Assembly (NCBI GenBank): GCA_964406575.1
Contig: CAYOSH010000014.1
Coordinates: forward strand, 40,528-104,527
Reading direction: 5' to 3'
Origin: WTAW01 sp964406575
GTDB lineage: Bacteria > Acidobacteriota > Aminicenantia > Aminicenantales > Aminicenantaceae
DNA: 64,000 nucleotides
This document shows, in pieces, positions 1-8,966 of this stretch. Position 1 is the stretch's first letter; each line of letters opens with the position of its first letter. The position numbers were made by a program, and so were the translations under genes. Under the pieces are notes generated by a model. That model searched no databases. It saw only the letters and a program-made list of their open reading frames with translations, and was not told the origin of the DNA.

Positions 1-1188
1 AAGTATCCCCTCCACATTATCCCAAATGATCTGACTGATATCCACCTTGCTCATCTTTTCTGTATGGATGACTTGTCCGTCTGGATAAATAAAAATCACT
101 TGATTGACATCTGACCCAAAGCCGATGGTCTCATCAGCGACGTTGTTGGCCACGACAAAATCCAGGTTTTTGTCTTTAACCTTTTGGAGAGCATTGTCCT
201 CAATGTTTTCTGTCTCAGCGGCAAACCCAATAAGGATCCTATCGTCTTTACGCTCTCCGAGCTTTTTCAGGATGTCTTGAGTCGGAATGAGCTTTACCTC
301 CTGAAAAAGTCCCTTCCTTTTTATTTTGTTAGTGGCCCTATCTTTAAACGTGATGTCAGATACAGCCGCAGCCATGACGACAATATCCGTCTTTTCATAG
401 TGCCGGAAGACCTGTTCCGCCATTTCCTCTGTCGTCTGCACCATAATGAGTTTTGCCCCCTGAGGGGGAGTGGCGTGAGTAGGCCCGGAAACAAGAATGA
501 CCTGAGCACCACGCTTGACTGCCTCCTCTGCGACCGCATAGCCCATCTTTCCCGAAGATCGATTCGTGAGAAATCGTACAGGGTCCAAGTATTCCCGAGT
601 AGGACCCGCAGTGACCAGCACTTTTATCCCAGCCAAGCTTTGGCTCTTTCTCATAATCTGGATCCCCTCTTCGACGATTTTCTCCGAAGGAGCGAGTCGT
701 CCCCACCCTTCATCCCCACAGGCCAAATATCCCTTACCGGGCTCGACAAAATGAACCCCGAAGGACTTTAGCTTCCTGATATTCAGTTGAGTCTGTGTAT
801 GCAGGTACATGGCTTCGTTCATCGCAGGAGCAACGAGCACAGGACACTGGACAACCATATAAAATGTCGAGAGGAAGTCATCGGCTATCCCCGAGGCCAT
901 TTTGCCGATTATGTTTGCCGTGGCTGGGGCAACAACTAGGAGTGCTGCCTCCTTGGCCAAAGACACGTGTGAAATGCTCTCGGATCTTTTCCTCTCAAAA
1001 GGGTCCACATACACCTCGTGTCCGGTGATCGCACTCAACAGCAGAGGCTGGATCAATCGGGTGGCATTTTTGGTCATTATCACTTGGACCGGATACCCCT
1101 TTTTCTGGAAATGCCTAATGATCTCGCAAGACTTATAGATGCTGATCGAAGAACAGACTCCGATGACGATCTTTCCCATACTTTTCAT
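1..1188 (-). CDS. coaBC: Bifunctional phosphopantothenoylcysteine decarboxylase / phosphopantothenate-cysteine ligase, 3' end off the window
   Basis: CoaBC makes 4'-phosphopantetheine for coenzyme A in two steps: it couples cysteine to phosphopantothenate, then decarboxylates the product. The N-terminal flavoprotein (CoaC) half begins GKIVIGVCSSISIYKS and contains the conserved PAMNEAMY motif. The CoaB half begins near KVLVTAGPTREYLDPVRF and runs to the window edge, where only the last few residues should be missing (396 codons seen; the family is about 400). Two starts are possible. ATG 1188 overlaps the gmk stop as ATGA. ATG 1179 lies 9 bases after the GGGAGG Shine-Dalgarno sequence and fits the family N-terminus better. 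It is the last visible gene of the operon starting at 5770. No rpoZ lies between gmk and coaBC, although that order is common elsewhere. Confidence 0.95.
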   Translation of the reverse strand, partial: MKSMGKIVIGVCSSISIYKSCEIIRHFQKKGYPVQVIMTKNATRLIQPLLLSAITGHEVYVDPFERKRSESISHVSLAKEAALLVVAPATANIIGKMASGIADDFLSTFYMVVQCPVLVAPAMNEAMYLHTQTQLNIRKLKSFGVHFVEPGKGYLACGDEGWGRLAPSEKIVEEGIQIMRKSQSLAGIKVLVTAGPTREYLDPVRFLTNRSSGKMGYAVAEEAVKRGAQVILVSGPTHATPPQGAKLIMVQTTEEMAEQVFRHYEKTDIVVMAAAVSDITFKDRATNKIKRKGLFQEVKLIPTQDILKKLGERKDDRILIGFAAETENIEDNALQKVKDKNLDFVVANNVADETIGFGSDVNQVIFIYPDGQVIHTEKMSKVDISQIIWDNVEGIL

Positions 1189-1790
1189 CCTCCCTCGGAA
1201 AAGCTCTGAAGAATTGGGACAATCTCCTTCTGCCTGACATCCAGAAGGCATCCTTGGCATCGAATGATCGATTTCAATTCAAGGGCAGCATCCTCCAGTT
1301 TGTCATTTATGACGATGTAATCAAACATCGTGTACAGACGTATCTCCTTCTTTGCCATATCGAGCCTCTTCTGAATGACCTTTGGGCTATCCTGTCCACG
1401 GCTCATCAGTCTTCTCTTGAGCTCATCGTAGCGAGGAGGAAGGATAAAAATGAACACCGCTTTTTTGTTCTTTTCCTTGACTTGCTGTGCTCCCTGCACA
1501 TCGATATCCAATAGCAGGTCTTTCTGTATTCCCTTTCTCTCGACCTCTCTTCTCGAAGTTCCATAATAATTTCCATGGACGACGGCCCACTCCATGAAGA
1601 AATTTTCTTCAATCAATTCCCGGAACTCCTCATCAGAAACAAAATAGTAGTCTTTTCCTTCCTCTTCCGTCTCTCTCTTTTTCCGGGTGGTGTGCGATAT
1701 AGAAAACTCAAAGTCTTCTAGCTCACGCAACGCCATCCGGACAAGTGTGGATTTTCCACATCCCGATGGGCCGCTGATAACATACAACAT
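1185..1790 (-). CDS. gmk: Guanylate kinase
   Basis: This 201-residue protein phosphorylates GMP (or dGMP) to GDP with ATP in cytoplasmic nucleotide metabolism. It has the family's usual length. The P-loop GPSGCGKST is at residues 7-15. The GMP-binding segment SHTTRKKRETEEEGKDYYFV and the motif LLLDIDVQGAQQV follow in the expected order. The gene sits 27 bases after the yicC stop, and its own stop overlaps a possible coaBC start as ATGA, so translation of the two may be coupled. yicC-gmk-coaBC is a conserved bacterial order. Nothing is unusual in the sequence. Confidence 0.97.
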   Translation of the reverse strand: MLYVISGPSGCGKSTLVRMALRELEDFEFSISHTTRKKRETEEEGKDYYFVSDEEFRELIEENFFMEWAVVHGNYYGTSRREVERKGIQKDLLLDIDVQGAQQVKEKNKKAVFIFILPPRYDELKRRLMSRGQDSPKVIQKRLDMAKKEIRLYTMFDYIVINDKLEDAALELKSIIRCQGCLLDVRQKEIVPILQSFSEGG

Positions 1791-1817
1791 TTTTCTCTCT
1801 ACCCTTAAGATATTGGG

Positions 1818-2696
1818 TTATTCGATGTTTTGGATCTGCTGACGTATGCTCTCCAGTTCGCTCTTAAGGCGCATGCACTCTTGTGTGATCGAGATATCTT
1901 GAGACTTCGAGTTGATTGTGTTTGCCTCTCTGTAAAACTCCTGGACTACAAAATCCAGCCTTCGACCCACAGGCTCACTCGCTTTTGAGGAAAGAAGCTC
2001 CCGAAAATATTTGAGATGGCATTTCAATCTCTCTATCTCTTCTCGAAGGTCATACCGCTGGGCGATGATCGCTGCCTCCTCCAACAGCCTATCTTCCGGC
2101 AGAGACGTTTCATTTCCCAGGTTCAACAACCTCTCTCGCATTTTTGATTGGATGTGAAGTGGCTGTTTCTTTGCACGTTTATCAATCCTGGACAAGATCT
2201 CTCCAATGCCTGCGAGGTGAGCCTGGATCTCTTTTTTTAGCTCCCGTCCTTCTCTCATCCGACATTGGATAAGACCATCCAAAGTCTGTGCAAAACACCT
2301 TTCCAAAAAAAGAACCTCGATCTCTGTGAAATCCTTTTTTTTGAGTTCAAAAACATGGGGGAGGCTAAAAAGATCGTCAACTTTGAACGACACCTTCTTG
2401 GATATCTTCCGAGACACCTTTTCCAGAGAATCCAGGATGTTGCATAACAACCCTTCATTGATCTGAATGTCCCACTTTGCGGAGTCTAAAAAATGAATAT
2501 CAAAGGTCACATCGACCCTTCCTCTCCGGATTTTCTTTTGACAAACGGCTCTCATCCGTTGTTCCAATTCTTTAATGGGGTAGCCTCTATAATTCCAGTC
2601 AAAATAGCGGTGATTCAAGGTGCGGACACTGATCTTCACTGCGAGGGTCTTGGATTCGCAAGTTTTTTCCGCGAAGCCGGTCATGCTGAAGATCAT
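1818..2696 (-). CDS. yicC: YicC family endoribonuclease
   Basis: The protein begins MIFSMTGFAEKTCESK, the typical YicC N-terminus, and has about 292 residues as expected for the family. YicC_N and the C-terminal DUF1732 domain fill the whole length; the conserved ending contains FVVQEFYREANTINSKSQD and a helical tail. E. coli YicC is an endoribonuclease taking part in small-RNA decay, and the same activity is inferred here. The reading frame is open further upstream to 2765, but ATG 2696 overlaps the stop of the ABC transporter gene (ATGA) and matches the family start, so I chose it. The gene lies between the exporter gene and gmk in one operon. Confidence 0.93.
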   Translation of the reverse strand: MIFSMTGFAEKTCESKTLAVKISVRTLNHRYFDWNYRGYPIKELEQRMRAVCQKKIRRGRVDVTFDIHFLDSAKWDIQINEGLLCNILDSLEKVSRKISKKVSFKVDDLFSLPHVFELKKKDFTEIEVLFLERCFAQTLDGLIQCRMREGRELKKEIQAHLAGIGEILSRIDKRAKKQPLHIQSKMRERLLNLGNETSLPEDRLLEEAAIIAQRYDLREEIERLKCHLKYFRELLSSKASEPVGRRLDFVVQEFYREANTINSKSQDISITQECMRLKSELESIRQQIQNIE

Positions 2697-4495
2697 GGCA
2701 GTTCTTCCTTCTCCTCGGGGAATTGCAGATCGTACAATTTTTTGTAGATCCCATCCACTTGGCAAAGCTCTTCGTGTGTGCCAACCTCGAGAATCCTTCC
2801 TTTATCCACAACCAAAATTTTGTCTGCATTCCGGATCGTCGAGAGGCGATGGGCAATAACCACCGTTGTCCGGTCTTTCATGACGTTTGTTAGCGCGATC
2901 TGGATCAATCTCTCTGATTCGGAATCAAGGGCAGAGGTTGCCTCATCCAGGATCAGTATCGGAGGATTTTTGAGAAGCGCCCTCGCTATGGCCAAGCGCT
3001 GTCTCTGCCCACTGGACAACAAAACGCCTTTTTCCCCTATTTGAGTGTCATAAGCCTCGGGCAGTTCCTGGATGAATTCATGAGCCATAGCTGCTTTGGC
3101 TGCTCCAATGATTCTCTCGAAAGGCATCTCCTCCAACCCATAGGCGATGTTGTTACAGATTGACTCGTTAAAAAGGACGAGCTCCTGCGTGACTAACCCA
3201 ATTTGAGAACGGAGTGATGCCAAAGTCACTTCACTGATATTTATATTATCGATCTTGATCTCCCCAGAAGTGGGCTCATAGAAGCGAGAGAGAAGGTTGA
3301 TAATCGTTGTCTTCCCAGAACCACTCAATCCAACGACAGCGATCATTTCTGTGGGATTGGCTTCGAAGCTCACATCATAGAGGACAGGGCGGGCTTCATT
3401 ATAGCTAAAGGACACATTTTCGAATGTGACTTTCCCTTTGACAGGCGGAAGCGGAAAAGCTTTTGGATGATCCGTTATTCTTGGCTTGCTTTGGATGATA
3501 TCCTGAATCCTTTCATAACTGGCAACACCTTGTTGGATGACGTTGTTCGCCTGGCTCAGTTTCTTGATGGGAGTGTACGAATAAAAAAGCGCCACCACAA
3601 AAGAGCCAAAATCTCCAGGGCTGATGTATCCTTCCGTGATCCTTCGCATTCCCACCCAGAGAACAAAGGCACCGACCGCGCCGCCCAAAACCTCCATAAA
3701 CGGAGAGGATAAGCTTTCAATCCTCGCAAGTTGCATACTAGCCTTGAAAAAATTCATTGTCGTATTATAGAACTTTTTCAGTTCGAACTTCTCCATGGTG
3801 AACGCTTTGACGATCTTGCTGCCCGTAATGCTTTCATAGAGTTGCTCATAGATTTCGGCCATTCTAGCCTGGCTTCTCTTCCCCCGTTTTTTGAGTTTCC
3901 GGCTGAAGACAACCAGTGGGATCGCCGCCAAGGGTGCGATCACGAAGGCCACGATCGCCAGACGCCAATCCGTATAAAATATGTATATAAGGAGTGCCAG
4001 AAGGACAAAAAACTCCCGTATAAAATCTCCCATACTGCTAGATACAGCTTGCTGGATCTTTTCGACATCACTGGTCATTCTCGACATGATCACACCCGTA
4101 GACCTTTGGTCAAAATAATCCAAAGATTGATAGATAAGATGTTCGAAAAGCTCATCGCGGAGTTTTTTAGATGCACGATGCCCGATAGATTTCATGATCA
4201 AGGTTGAAAGGAAAGTGAACAAGCCTTTGCCAAACAGAACGATCACAACCAACACTGGCAAAAACCAGTAAACCTTTTCCTGAGTGATATGAAAATGTTG
4301 AAAAATAAAATCCATGAGACGTGTCTTCTGAGTGGCTGCCTGTGGCTGATAACTGATCATGTTGTCCAAGATGGGCTGTACTAGGTTGATAAAAACATAG
4401 GTGAAAAAGGCAACAAACATGGAAAACACAAAAAAAATGACAAGCCGCCTCCTTTCTTTCATCGTGATGTTCAAGAGTCTCAGAATTTCTCTCAT
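2693..4495 (-). CDS. ABC exporter, MsbA-like (lipid A flippase or multidrug type)
   Basis: This 600-residue half-transporter fuses a six-helix membrane domain (about residues 1-320) to an ATPase domain (about 345-585). Visible ATPase motifs are Walker A GLSGSGKTT, the signature LSSGQRQRLAIARALL, Walker B ILILDEATSALD and the switch histidine in VVIAHRLSTI. The membrane half contains the typical motif HLIYQSLDYFDQRSTG. Full-length homologues act as homodimers in the inner membrane. In a diderm, MsbA moving lipid A-core is the likeliest role, but other lipid or drug exporters share this design, so I give no symbol. It is separated from the preceding ASADH-like gene by 3 bases and overlaps yicC by 4. 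Confidence 0.9.
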   Translation of the reverse strand: MREILRLLNITMKERRRLVIFFVFSMFVAFFTYVFINLVQPILDNMISYQPQAATQKTRLMDFIFQHFHITQEKVYWFLPVLVVIVLFGKGLFTFLSTLIMKSIGHRASKKLRDELFEHLIYQSLDYFDQRSTGVIMSRMTSDVEKIQQAVSSSMGDFIREFFVLLALLIYIFYTDWRLAIVAFVIAPLAAIPLVVFSRKLKKRGKRSQARMAEIYEQLYESITGSKIVKAFTMEKFELKKFYNTTMNFFKASMQLARIESLSSPFMEVLGGAVGAFVLWVGMRRITEGYISPGDFGSFVVALFYSYTPIKKLSQANNVIQQGVASYERIQDIIQSKPRITDHPKAFPLPPVKGKVTFENVSFSYNEARPVLYDVSFEANPTEMIAVVGLSGSGKTTIINLLSRFYEPTSGEIKIDNINISEVTLASLRSQIGLVTQELVLFNESICNNIAYGLEEMPFERIIGAAKAAMAHEFIQELPEAYDTQIGEKGVLLSSGQRQRLAIARALLKNPPILILDEATSALDSESERLIQIALTNVMKDRTTVVIAHRLSTIRNADKILVVDKGRILEVGTHEELCQVDGIYKKLYDLQFPEEKEELP

Positions 4496-4498
4496 TTT

Positions 4499-5527
4499 TC
4501 AGTATGATGAGGCAGACAAAACCTCTTCAGCAACTTCAAGTGCATTAATGGCAGAGCCGCGAGTCAGATTGTCGGCGACAGACCAGATCCAAAAGCTCTT
4601 GGGAAAGGATGCATCTTTTTTTATCCTCCCGATATAAATCTGATCCTTCCCTGCAACTGCAATAGAGGAGGCGGGACAGGAGGGGATTGAAGGCACAAGC
4701 TTAAAATATGAGGAGTTATTGAGCAACTCTTCCAAGTTTGGAATCGACACATTTTTCTTCAAAGTGCATCGAGTCATAATGGAATAGGTATGGAACACAG
4801 GCGCCTGGATGAGGGAGAGGGTCAACCGCAAATCGCTCTGTTCAAGGATCCGCTTCAACTCAGAGATCACCTGTTCTTCGATTGCAGAGAACCCATTCGC
4901 ATTCACTTCCTCCGTTTGGGGAAGCAGATTGAAGGCGATCTGTGTATTAAAGACTTTCTTTTCGATACGGCTGCCGCGGAGCACATCAAAACATTGATTC
5001 GCCAGTTCCTCTATTCCTGAATCATCAAACGCTGATACAGGCTGTAACACAATGGCATCTGCCTCATCCAAGCCAAAATTTTGTTGCATAAACATGAGGA
5101 GATGAGAGAGAAATATGGACACGGGATGAGGATTGGCGATAATTCCATGCTTTCGCTTGCGAAGAATTCTGCCATTGATACCCGCAACAACAAGTGGGAT
5201 TTTGCTATCCCTGTTAAACGTCTCGCTCAAGTCAATCACCCAGCCCTTTTTTTTTGAGGCTATCTGGCCGAACTTCTGATTCGTCACTGGATCTGCCGCC
5301 AAAAAAGTGAGATCGGTTCCCTCAAAAGATTTTTCGTCCAGATGATGGATGACCTTGGGCTCCCCCCGGAACTGTGTCAGCTTGCTGAATTCTTCTTCGA
5401 CTCCAGGATCATAGAATTCTATACGATCAATGGGAATTTTTTTTCTGTTGAGAAGACTGGTCATCTCTTTGCCACGAAAAGTATCTGCCCCTACCAAAGC
5501 AAGCTTGAATCCTTTTTTCGTGGTCAT
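4499..5527 (-). CDS. Aspartate-semialdehyde dehydrogenase-like protein lacking the catalytic cysteine
   Basis: The 342-residue protein has the NAD(P)-binding and Asd/ArgC dimerisation fold of aspartate-semialdehyde dehydrogenase (ASADH). Recognisable parts are the N-terminal LALVGADTFRGKEM (nucleotide loop), IDLSETFNRDSKIPLVVAGING, and IIANPHPVS where active enzymes read NPNCS. Proline 135 therefore stands where the nucleophilic cysteine belongs, and the nucleotide loop and the later histidine region are also altered. Enteric Usg-1 is a known cysteine-less homologue, so a structural or regulatory role is more likely than lysine/threonine synthesis. The gene follows the DUF465 gene by 18 bases and precedes the ABC exporter gene by 3. 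The fold is clear; the function is unknown. Confidence 0.8.
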   Translation of the reverse strand: MTTKKGFKLALVGADTFRGKEMTSLLNRKKIPIDRIEFYDPGVEEEFSKLTQFRGEPKVIHHLDEKSFEGTDLTFLAADPVTNQKFGQIASKKKGWVIDLSETFNRDSKIPLVVAGINGRILRKRKHGIIANPHPVSIFLSHLLMFMQQNFGLDEADAIVLQPVSAFDDSGIEELANQCFDVLRGSRIEKKVFNTQIAFNLLPQTEEVNANGFSAIEEQVISELKRILEQSDLRLTLSLIQAPVFHTYSIMTRCTLKKNVSIPNLEELLNNSSYFKLVPSIPSCPASSIAVAGKDQIYIGRIKKDASFPKSFWIWSVADNLTRGSAINALEVAEEVLSASSY

Positions 5528-5545
5528 CTTTTCCTTGTGATGGGA

Positions 5546-5770
5546 TTACTTGGAGGATTTTCTGTATTCGGTCATCATGACATACATCTTATCCTTTAGA
5601 GCAAGTTTTTTTTTCTTCAGTTCTCTGATCTTGAGTTTATCATCTTCGCTGAGATAACTTTTGACCCTGAGCTTCTCCAATTCGTTGTCATATTTCTGAT
5701 GAAGTTCAAAAACCTCTCGAAATTGTTTATTTTCTTGCACCAAAATCTTTTTTAATTCCTTCTCTTCCAT
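5546..5770 (-). CDS. Small coiled-coil protein, DUF465 (YdcH-like) family
   Basis: This short, highly charged, helical protein of 74 residues has the DUF465 layout: a helix, a tight turn (YLSEDDKLKIRELKKKKLALKDK) and a second helix ending in the conserved region that contains KLALKDKMY. Its function is not known. The start at 5770 (MEEKELKK) is chosen because GGAGG lies about 10 bases upstream; the frame is open upstream to 5803, but those extra residues (aromatic and basic) do not resemble the family. It is the first gene of the minus-strand operon leading to coaBC. Upstream, 5804-5999 has no convincing gene; it carries a weak match to one end of the MITE-like element near 5896-5910. Confidence 0.8.
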   Translation of the reverse strand: MEEKELKKILVQENKQFREVFELHQKYDNELEKLRVKSYLSEDDKLKIRELKKKKLALKDKMYVMMTEYRKSSK

Positions 5771-6002
5771 CCAGGTGAACCTCCAACCGTAAAAGAATAT
5801 CACAATGCCTGGCCTATTTCAATTTGGAAAGACCATGGGTAAGCCCTTCCATTTCCGTGAGTTAAAGCACATCACCTAAAGGATCGAACGGAGATAGGGA
5901 TGCTTACCTACCGTCATTTTCAAGAGATTCAAAAACTTGACCATTAGTGGAGGTGAATGAGCGGAGTTATGCGTATTTGCTTCAGAAGAATTCAAAAAAC
6001 GA

Positions 6003-6031
6003 TTGACAATGACGCAACGGAAAATTATACT
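6003..6031 (+). promoter_or_regulatory. Sigma-70 type promoter of the tRNA-Phe gene
   Basis: TTGACA (6003-6008) and TATACT (6026-6031) are separated by 17 bases, a near-consensus promoter. The predicted start, near 6038, lies about 18 bases before the mature tRNA. Confidence 0.85.
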
Positions 6032-6055
6032 TAAAATCAAATTTTTTACGCGGAC

Positions 6056-6128
6056 GGCGAGGTAGCTCAGTCGGTAGAGCGAGAGACTGAAAATCTCTGC
6101 GTCGGCGGTTCGATTCCGTCCCTCGCCA
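6056..6128 (+). tRNA. tRNA-Phe (anticodon GAA)
   Basis: All four arms pair: acceptor GGCGAGG (6056-6062) with CCTCGCC (6121-6127), D stem GCTC/GAGC, anticodon stem AGAGA/TCTCT around the loop CTGAAAA, and T stem GGCGG/CCGTC with one G-T pair around TTCGATT. The anticodon GAA at 6089-6091 reads phenylalanine codons. The discriminator base is A (6128). CCA is not encoded and must be added after transcription. Confidence 0.97.
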
Positions 6129-6136
6129 CTTTCCTT

Positions 6137-6160
6137 ATATTCCCTGAATTCAGTGAATAT
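6137..6160. other. Palindrome just downstream of tRNA-Phe
   Basis: ATATTC (6137-6142) and GAATAT (6155-6160) flank the palindrome CTGAATTCAG, with one C-T mismatch. The hairpin is well placed to mark the end of the tRNA transcript, but no T-run follows on either strand, so it is not a classical terminator. The rest of 6129-6301 shows no gene. Confidence 0.5.
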
Positions 6161-6301
6161 CCTTAAATTATTTCCTTAAATTATAAATATCCTCCTAGAA
6201 GCCACCCTTACAGTAACCAACAAGTGGCATGTTCATATCCAATGCTAAATCGGTTTGTGAATCCTTTATGGACTAATTGCTTGGATTTTGGAGGTTGGGA
6301 G

Positions 6302-7177
6302 TTATTTAACAAGAGACTCGAGGTACTTTCGCAGAGGATGGCTGAATTCGGGTCTCTTGAGAGCAAGGCTGACCGTGGCTTCGATAAATCCCAATTTATC
6401 TCCGGCATCATACCGTTTCCCCTCAAAAAGATAGCCATAGACAGGCCGGGTTTTGAGGAGATGCCTTATGGCATCGGTGATCTGGATCTCGCCTCTGTGG
6501 TCAGGAAGGGTCTCTTTTATGGCATCGAAAATCTCTGGATTAAACACATAACGGCCAAGAATGCCCAGATCGGAAAAGGCCCTATCTGGGCCGGGTTTCT
6601 CTATCATGTCCTCCACTTGAAAAACTCTCTCCGAGACCTTCTTGGGCTTTATGATCCCGTATTTCTTTGTCCCTTCCTCATCCACCCGTCCAAGAACGAT
6701 GACCGTTGCTTTTGTCTCCCTGTACACTTCGATGAGTTGTTTGGTGCAAGGGGAAGGGCAATCAAAGATGTCATCAGGAAGGAGGACAGCAAACGGCTCC
6801 TTTCCGATAAAGCTCTCTGCCATCAGAATCGCATGGCCCAGGCCCAAAGCCCGTTGTTGGCGGATGTAACAGAAGTCGGCGAGGTTTGCAATGCGTTGGA
6901 CCTGGTCTAATAGATCCAGTTTCCCCTTTTCCTCTAAGAACTGCTCGAGCTCCGGGCTTTTGTCGAAGTGGTCCTCCATGGGCGATTTGCCTCTGCTCGT
7001 GATGATGGCTATGTGTTCGACTCCAGACTCCACCGCCTCTTCCGCGCCGTACTGGATGAGGGGTTTGTCCACAAGACTCAGCATCTCCTTGGGCTGAGAT
7101 TTTGTTGCGGGGAGGAAGCGTGTGCCAAAACCCGCTGCAGGGATAACGGCTTTTTTGACCATTTTTTCACTCATCAT
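6302..7177 (-). CDS. galU: UTP-glucose-1-phosphate uridylyltransferase
   Basis: GalU joins UTP and glucose-1-phosphate to give UDP-glucose, a precursor of LPS core, exopolysaccharide and glycogen-type sugars. The 291-residue protein opens with the nucleotidyltransferase signature VIPAAGFGTRFLPATKSQPKE (shown here only in part: PAAGFGTRFLPATKS). It continues with PLIQYGAEEAVESGVEHIAI, the DDIFDCP metal/substrate region and IEKPGPDRAFSDLGILGRYV. Length is normal for the family. The first ATG (7177) has AAGGG five bases upstream; ATG 7174 is equally possible. It stands alone on the minus strand, separated from the FadL-type gene upstream by a terminator-like hairpin. Confidence 0.95.
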   Translation of the reverse strand: MMSEKMVKKAVIPAAGFGTRFLPATKSQPKEMLSLVDKPLIQYGAEEAVESGVEHIAIITSRGKSPMEDHFDKSPELEQFLEEKGKLDLLDQVQRIANLADFCYIRQQRALGLGHAILMAESFIGKEPFAVLLPDDIFDCPSPCTKQLIEVYRETKATVIVLGRVDEEGTKKYGIIKPKKVSERVFQVEDMIEKPGPDRAFSDLGILGRYVFNPEIFDAIKETLPDHRGEIQITDAIRHLLKTRPVYGYLFEGKRYDAGDKLGFIEATVSLALKRPEFSHPLRKYLESLVK

Positions 7178-7294
7178 GAATCCCTTTGAGGTGTTGAAGA
7201 CGTCAAACCGACAGGAACGAAGTTAAGAGTACAAAAATTTATGTGGATGTCTTTGACTTCCTGAAATCTTTACTCTCAGAATTCCTGAACGCAT

Positions 7295-7327
7295 AAAAAA
7301 CACTGAAGGAAGGATATTTTCCTTCCT
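7295..7327 (-). terminator. Rho-independent terminator after the FadL-type gene
   Basis: On the minus strand, a perfect 7-bp stem GGAAGGA/TCCTTCC (7308-7326) with a 5-base loop is followed, after about 7 bases, by six T residues (7300-7295). It lies between the FadL-type gene and galU, both on this strand. The gap before the T-run makes it imperfect. Confidence 0.6.
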
Positions 7328-7402
7328 CCAGTCATTGTCTGAAAGATACGCTTTTCTATTTGTTCAGAACTTTACTTCCTGCTCAGAAAACGGAGAACTC
7401 TC

Positions 7403-8728
7403 TTACCACTTATAGCTAACGGAAAGATCAAATGCAAGAATAGTTTTCACGTGGAATTTACCGGGCATGGCTTCGGAATAATCGGGATCTAACGCCCATG
7501 ATCCGAAAGGCACCTCCTGCTCTTTTCCGGTGATGTACTCAAATCCAAAATCGATAACAATGCCGTTGATGTTATATCCGAAACCGGTTGTGATCGAGTT
7601 AAAATCAGTGATGGGCAAGAGGATATTCCTGGTTGTATCTGGAGCGGGTCCCGGATCGTTGTAATAACCTCCCCGAAGAGCGAATTTGGGGCTGATCTGG
7701 TATTCTGCGCCGAACCTAATCTGAGTCTTATCCTCCCAGTTAAAGGCCAGCTTCGTATCTTCCTCATCGAGTAAAAGTCCCCATGTTTGGTCATCGACTT
7801 TGAGCGTAACTTCATCAATTTTGGACCATTGTGTCCAGTGCACATCAAAGGTCAGTGTGAATTTCTCGATGGGTTTGAACGCGATCCCACCAGCAAGCCA
7901 CAGAGGCATGGTCAAATCCGTCTCAACTTTTGATGTGCTACTGACAGAAGCGCCGATCAACCCTCCCAACTGATTAAGATTCTCGATTCCCAGATCACCA
8001 CTAAATCCGATTTTAGATGGCGTTCTGACTGTCAAGCCAAGACTGAACATGTCGCTCGGTTTGACCAACAGGCCAAATGTCGCCCCCAAACCCCATCCGG
8101 TCAACTTCAGACTTTGCTGTCCAAAATCAAGAGCATAGGGGGGAATGGGAATAGGGGTGGCCCCTGCCCACCGATCCATCTCAAAGGAACCGTAATTGAT
8201 GTTCAGAGCGAATCCAAGCTGGATCATCTCATTGACCTTATAAGACAGCGTCGGAGCGATAGTGATCATAAAAAACTTACTCCTCCAATCGATGTCTGTA
8301 TTGCCACCCGATATACCTGCGAGGTCTGCGCCATCCCATTCGATACCAAGACCGGAAGGAGCATAGGCTGCGATCCCCGCAACAAGATTTTCTGATATAG
8401 GCTGATAATAACCCACAAAGCCACCTAAATAGTGCTTTGTTACAGACTTTGCATCAGCACCTAAACCTGGAATCGGAGTTTCCAGCTTATACGTCATAGA
8501 TGGAATAATATCGAAGCCATAAAAGGCGATGTACTTCTGATTGATATTGGCAAGTCCAGCAGGATTCCAGAAAACCGCGCTGAAATCATCCGCCAACCCG
8601 ACAAAAGCGCCTCCCATCGCTACCGCTCTCGGACCGAGGGCATTCAAGTTCAGTCCGTTTGCAAAAGACATCGAGCTCAAAAAGACGGTGAACGCAACCA
8701 CAGAAATTAAAACTCTTGTTCTCTTCAT
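7403..8728 (-). CDS. Outer-membrane channel of the OmpP1/FadL family
   Basis: This 441-residue protein starts with a clear signal peptide (positive MKRTR, hydrophobic stretch, cleavage after SMSFA). The mature N-terminus GLNLNALGPRAVAMGGAFVGLADDFSAVFWNPAGLA is the hallmark of FadL-type channels, where it forms the hatch. Many alternating beta-strand segments follow and the protein ends in an aromatic residue (SVSYKW), typical of outer-membrane barrels. Family members import hydrophobic molecules such as long-chain fatty acids or aromatics; the substrate cannot be read from sequence. The start has a Shine-Dalgarno sequence (AGGAGG) just upstream. It appears to be a single-gene unit closed by the hairpin at 7308-7326. 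Confidence 0.9.
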   Translation of the reverse strand: MKRTRVLISVVAFTVFLSSMSFANGLNLNALGPRAVAMGGAFVGLADDFSAVFWNPAGLANINQKYIAFYGFDIIPSMTYKLETPIPGLGADAKSVTKHYLGGFVGYYQPISENLVAGIAAYAPSGLGIEWDGADLAGISGGNTDIDWRSKFFMITIAPTLSYKVNEMIQLGFALNINYGSFEMDRWAGATPIPIPPYALDFGQQSLKLTGWGLGATFGLLVKPSDMFSLGLTVRTPSKIGFSGDLGIENLNQLGGLIGASVSSTSKVETDLTMPLWLAGGIAFKPIEKFTLTFDVHWTQWSKIDEVTLKVDDQTWGLLLDEEDTKLAFNWEDKTQIRFGAEYQISPKFALRGGYYNDPGPAPDTTRNILLPITDFNSITTGFGYNINGIVIDFGFEYITGKEQEVPFGSWALDPDYSEAMPGKFHVKTILAFDLSVSYKW

Positions 8729-8797
8729 ACTGACCTCCTTCTATTTTCCGTTCATTTACAATATTTTAGACACTTTGTCAATAAAAAGTCTCGTGAG

Positions 8798-8966
8798 GTA
8801 AGCATCCTTATTTCCGTGATAAGGGCATTAGAGACAAAAAAGAGCGAGTCACTGTCCTTATGAGTCGGATGGTGGCGGGTGGGGGGGTCTTCGACGAATA
8901 TGGACTGTGACGAACTCCTGCTATTATCATTTGACTTGAGAGCATCACGGAAATAAGGATGCTTCC
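8798..8966. mobile_element. MITE-like element, copy A (169 bp)
   Basis: The element is bounded by inverted repeats of about 23 bases: the left end begins GTAAGCATCCTTAT and the right end is its complement with one mismatch. It is flanked by 9-base direct repeats, TCTCGTGAG (8789-8797) and TATCGTGAG (8967-8975), which match at 8 of 9 positions and look like a target-site duplication. Its sequence is roughly 93% identical to copy B at 26556-26724. It has no transposase, so it would have moved in trans. It lies in the gap between the FadL-type gene and the Nfu gene; nothing else is visible in 8729-9045. Confidence 0.88.

Noticed and set aside
184..771. A 195-residue plus-strand frame
   Set aside because: It is antisense to coaBC, whose protein is clearly conserved, and has no family features.
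6137..6160. Rho-independent terminator after tRNA-Phe
   Set aside because: The palindrome is good, but no T-run follows, so I list it only as a palindrome.
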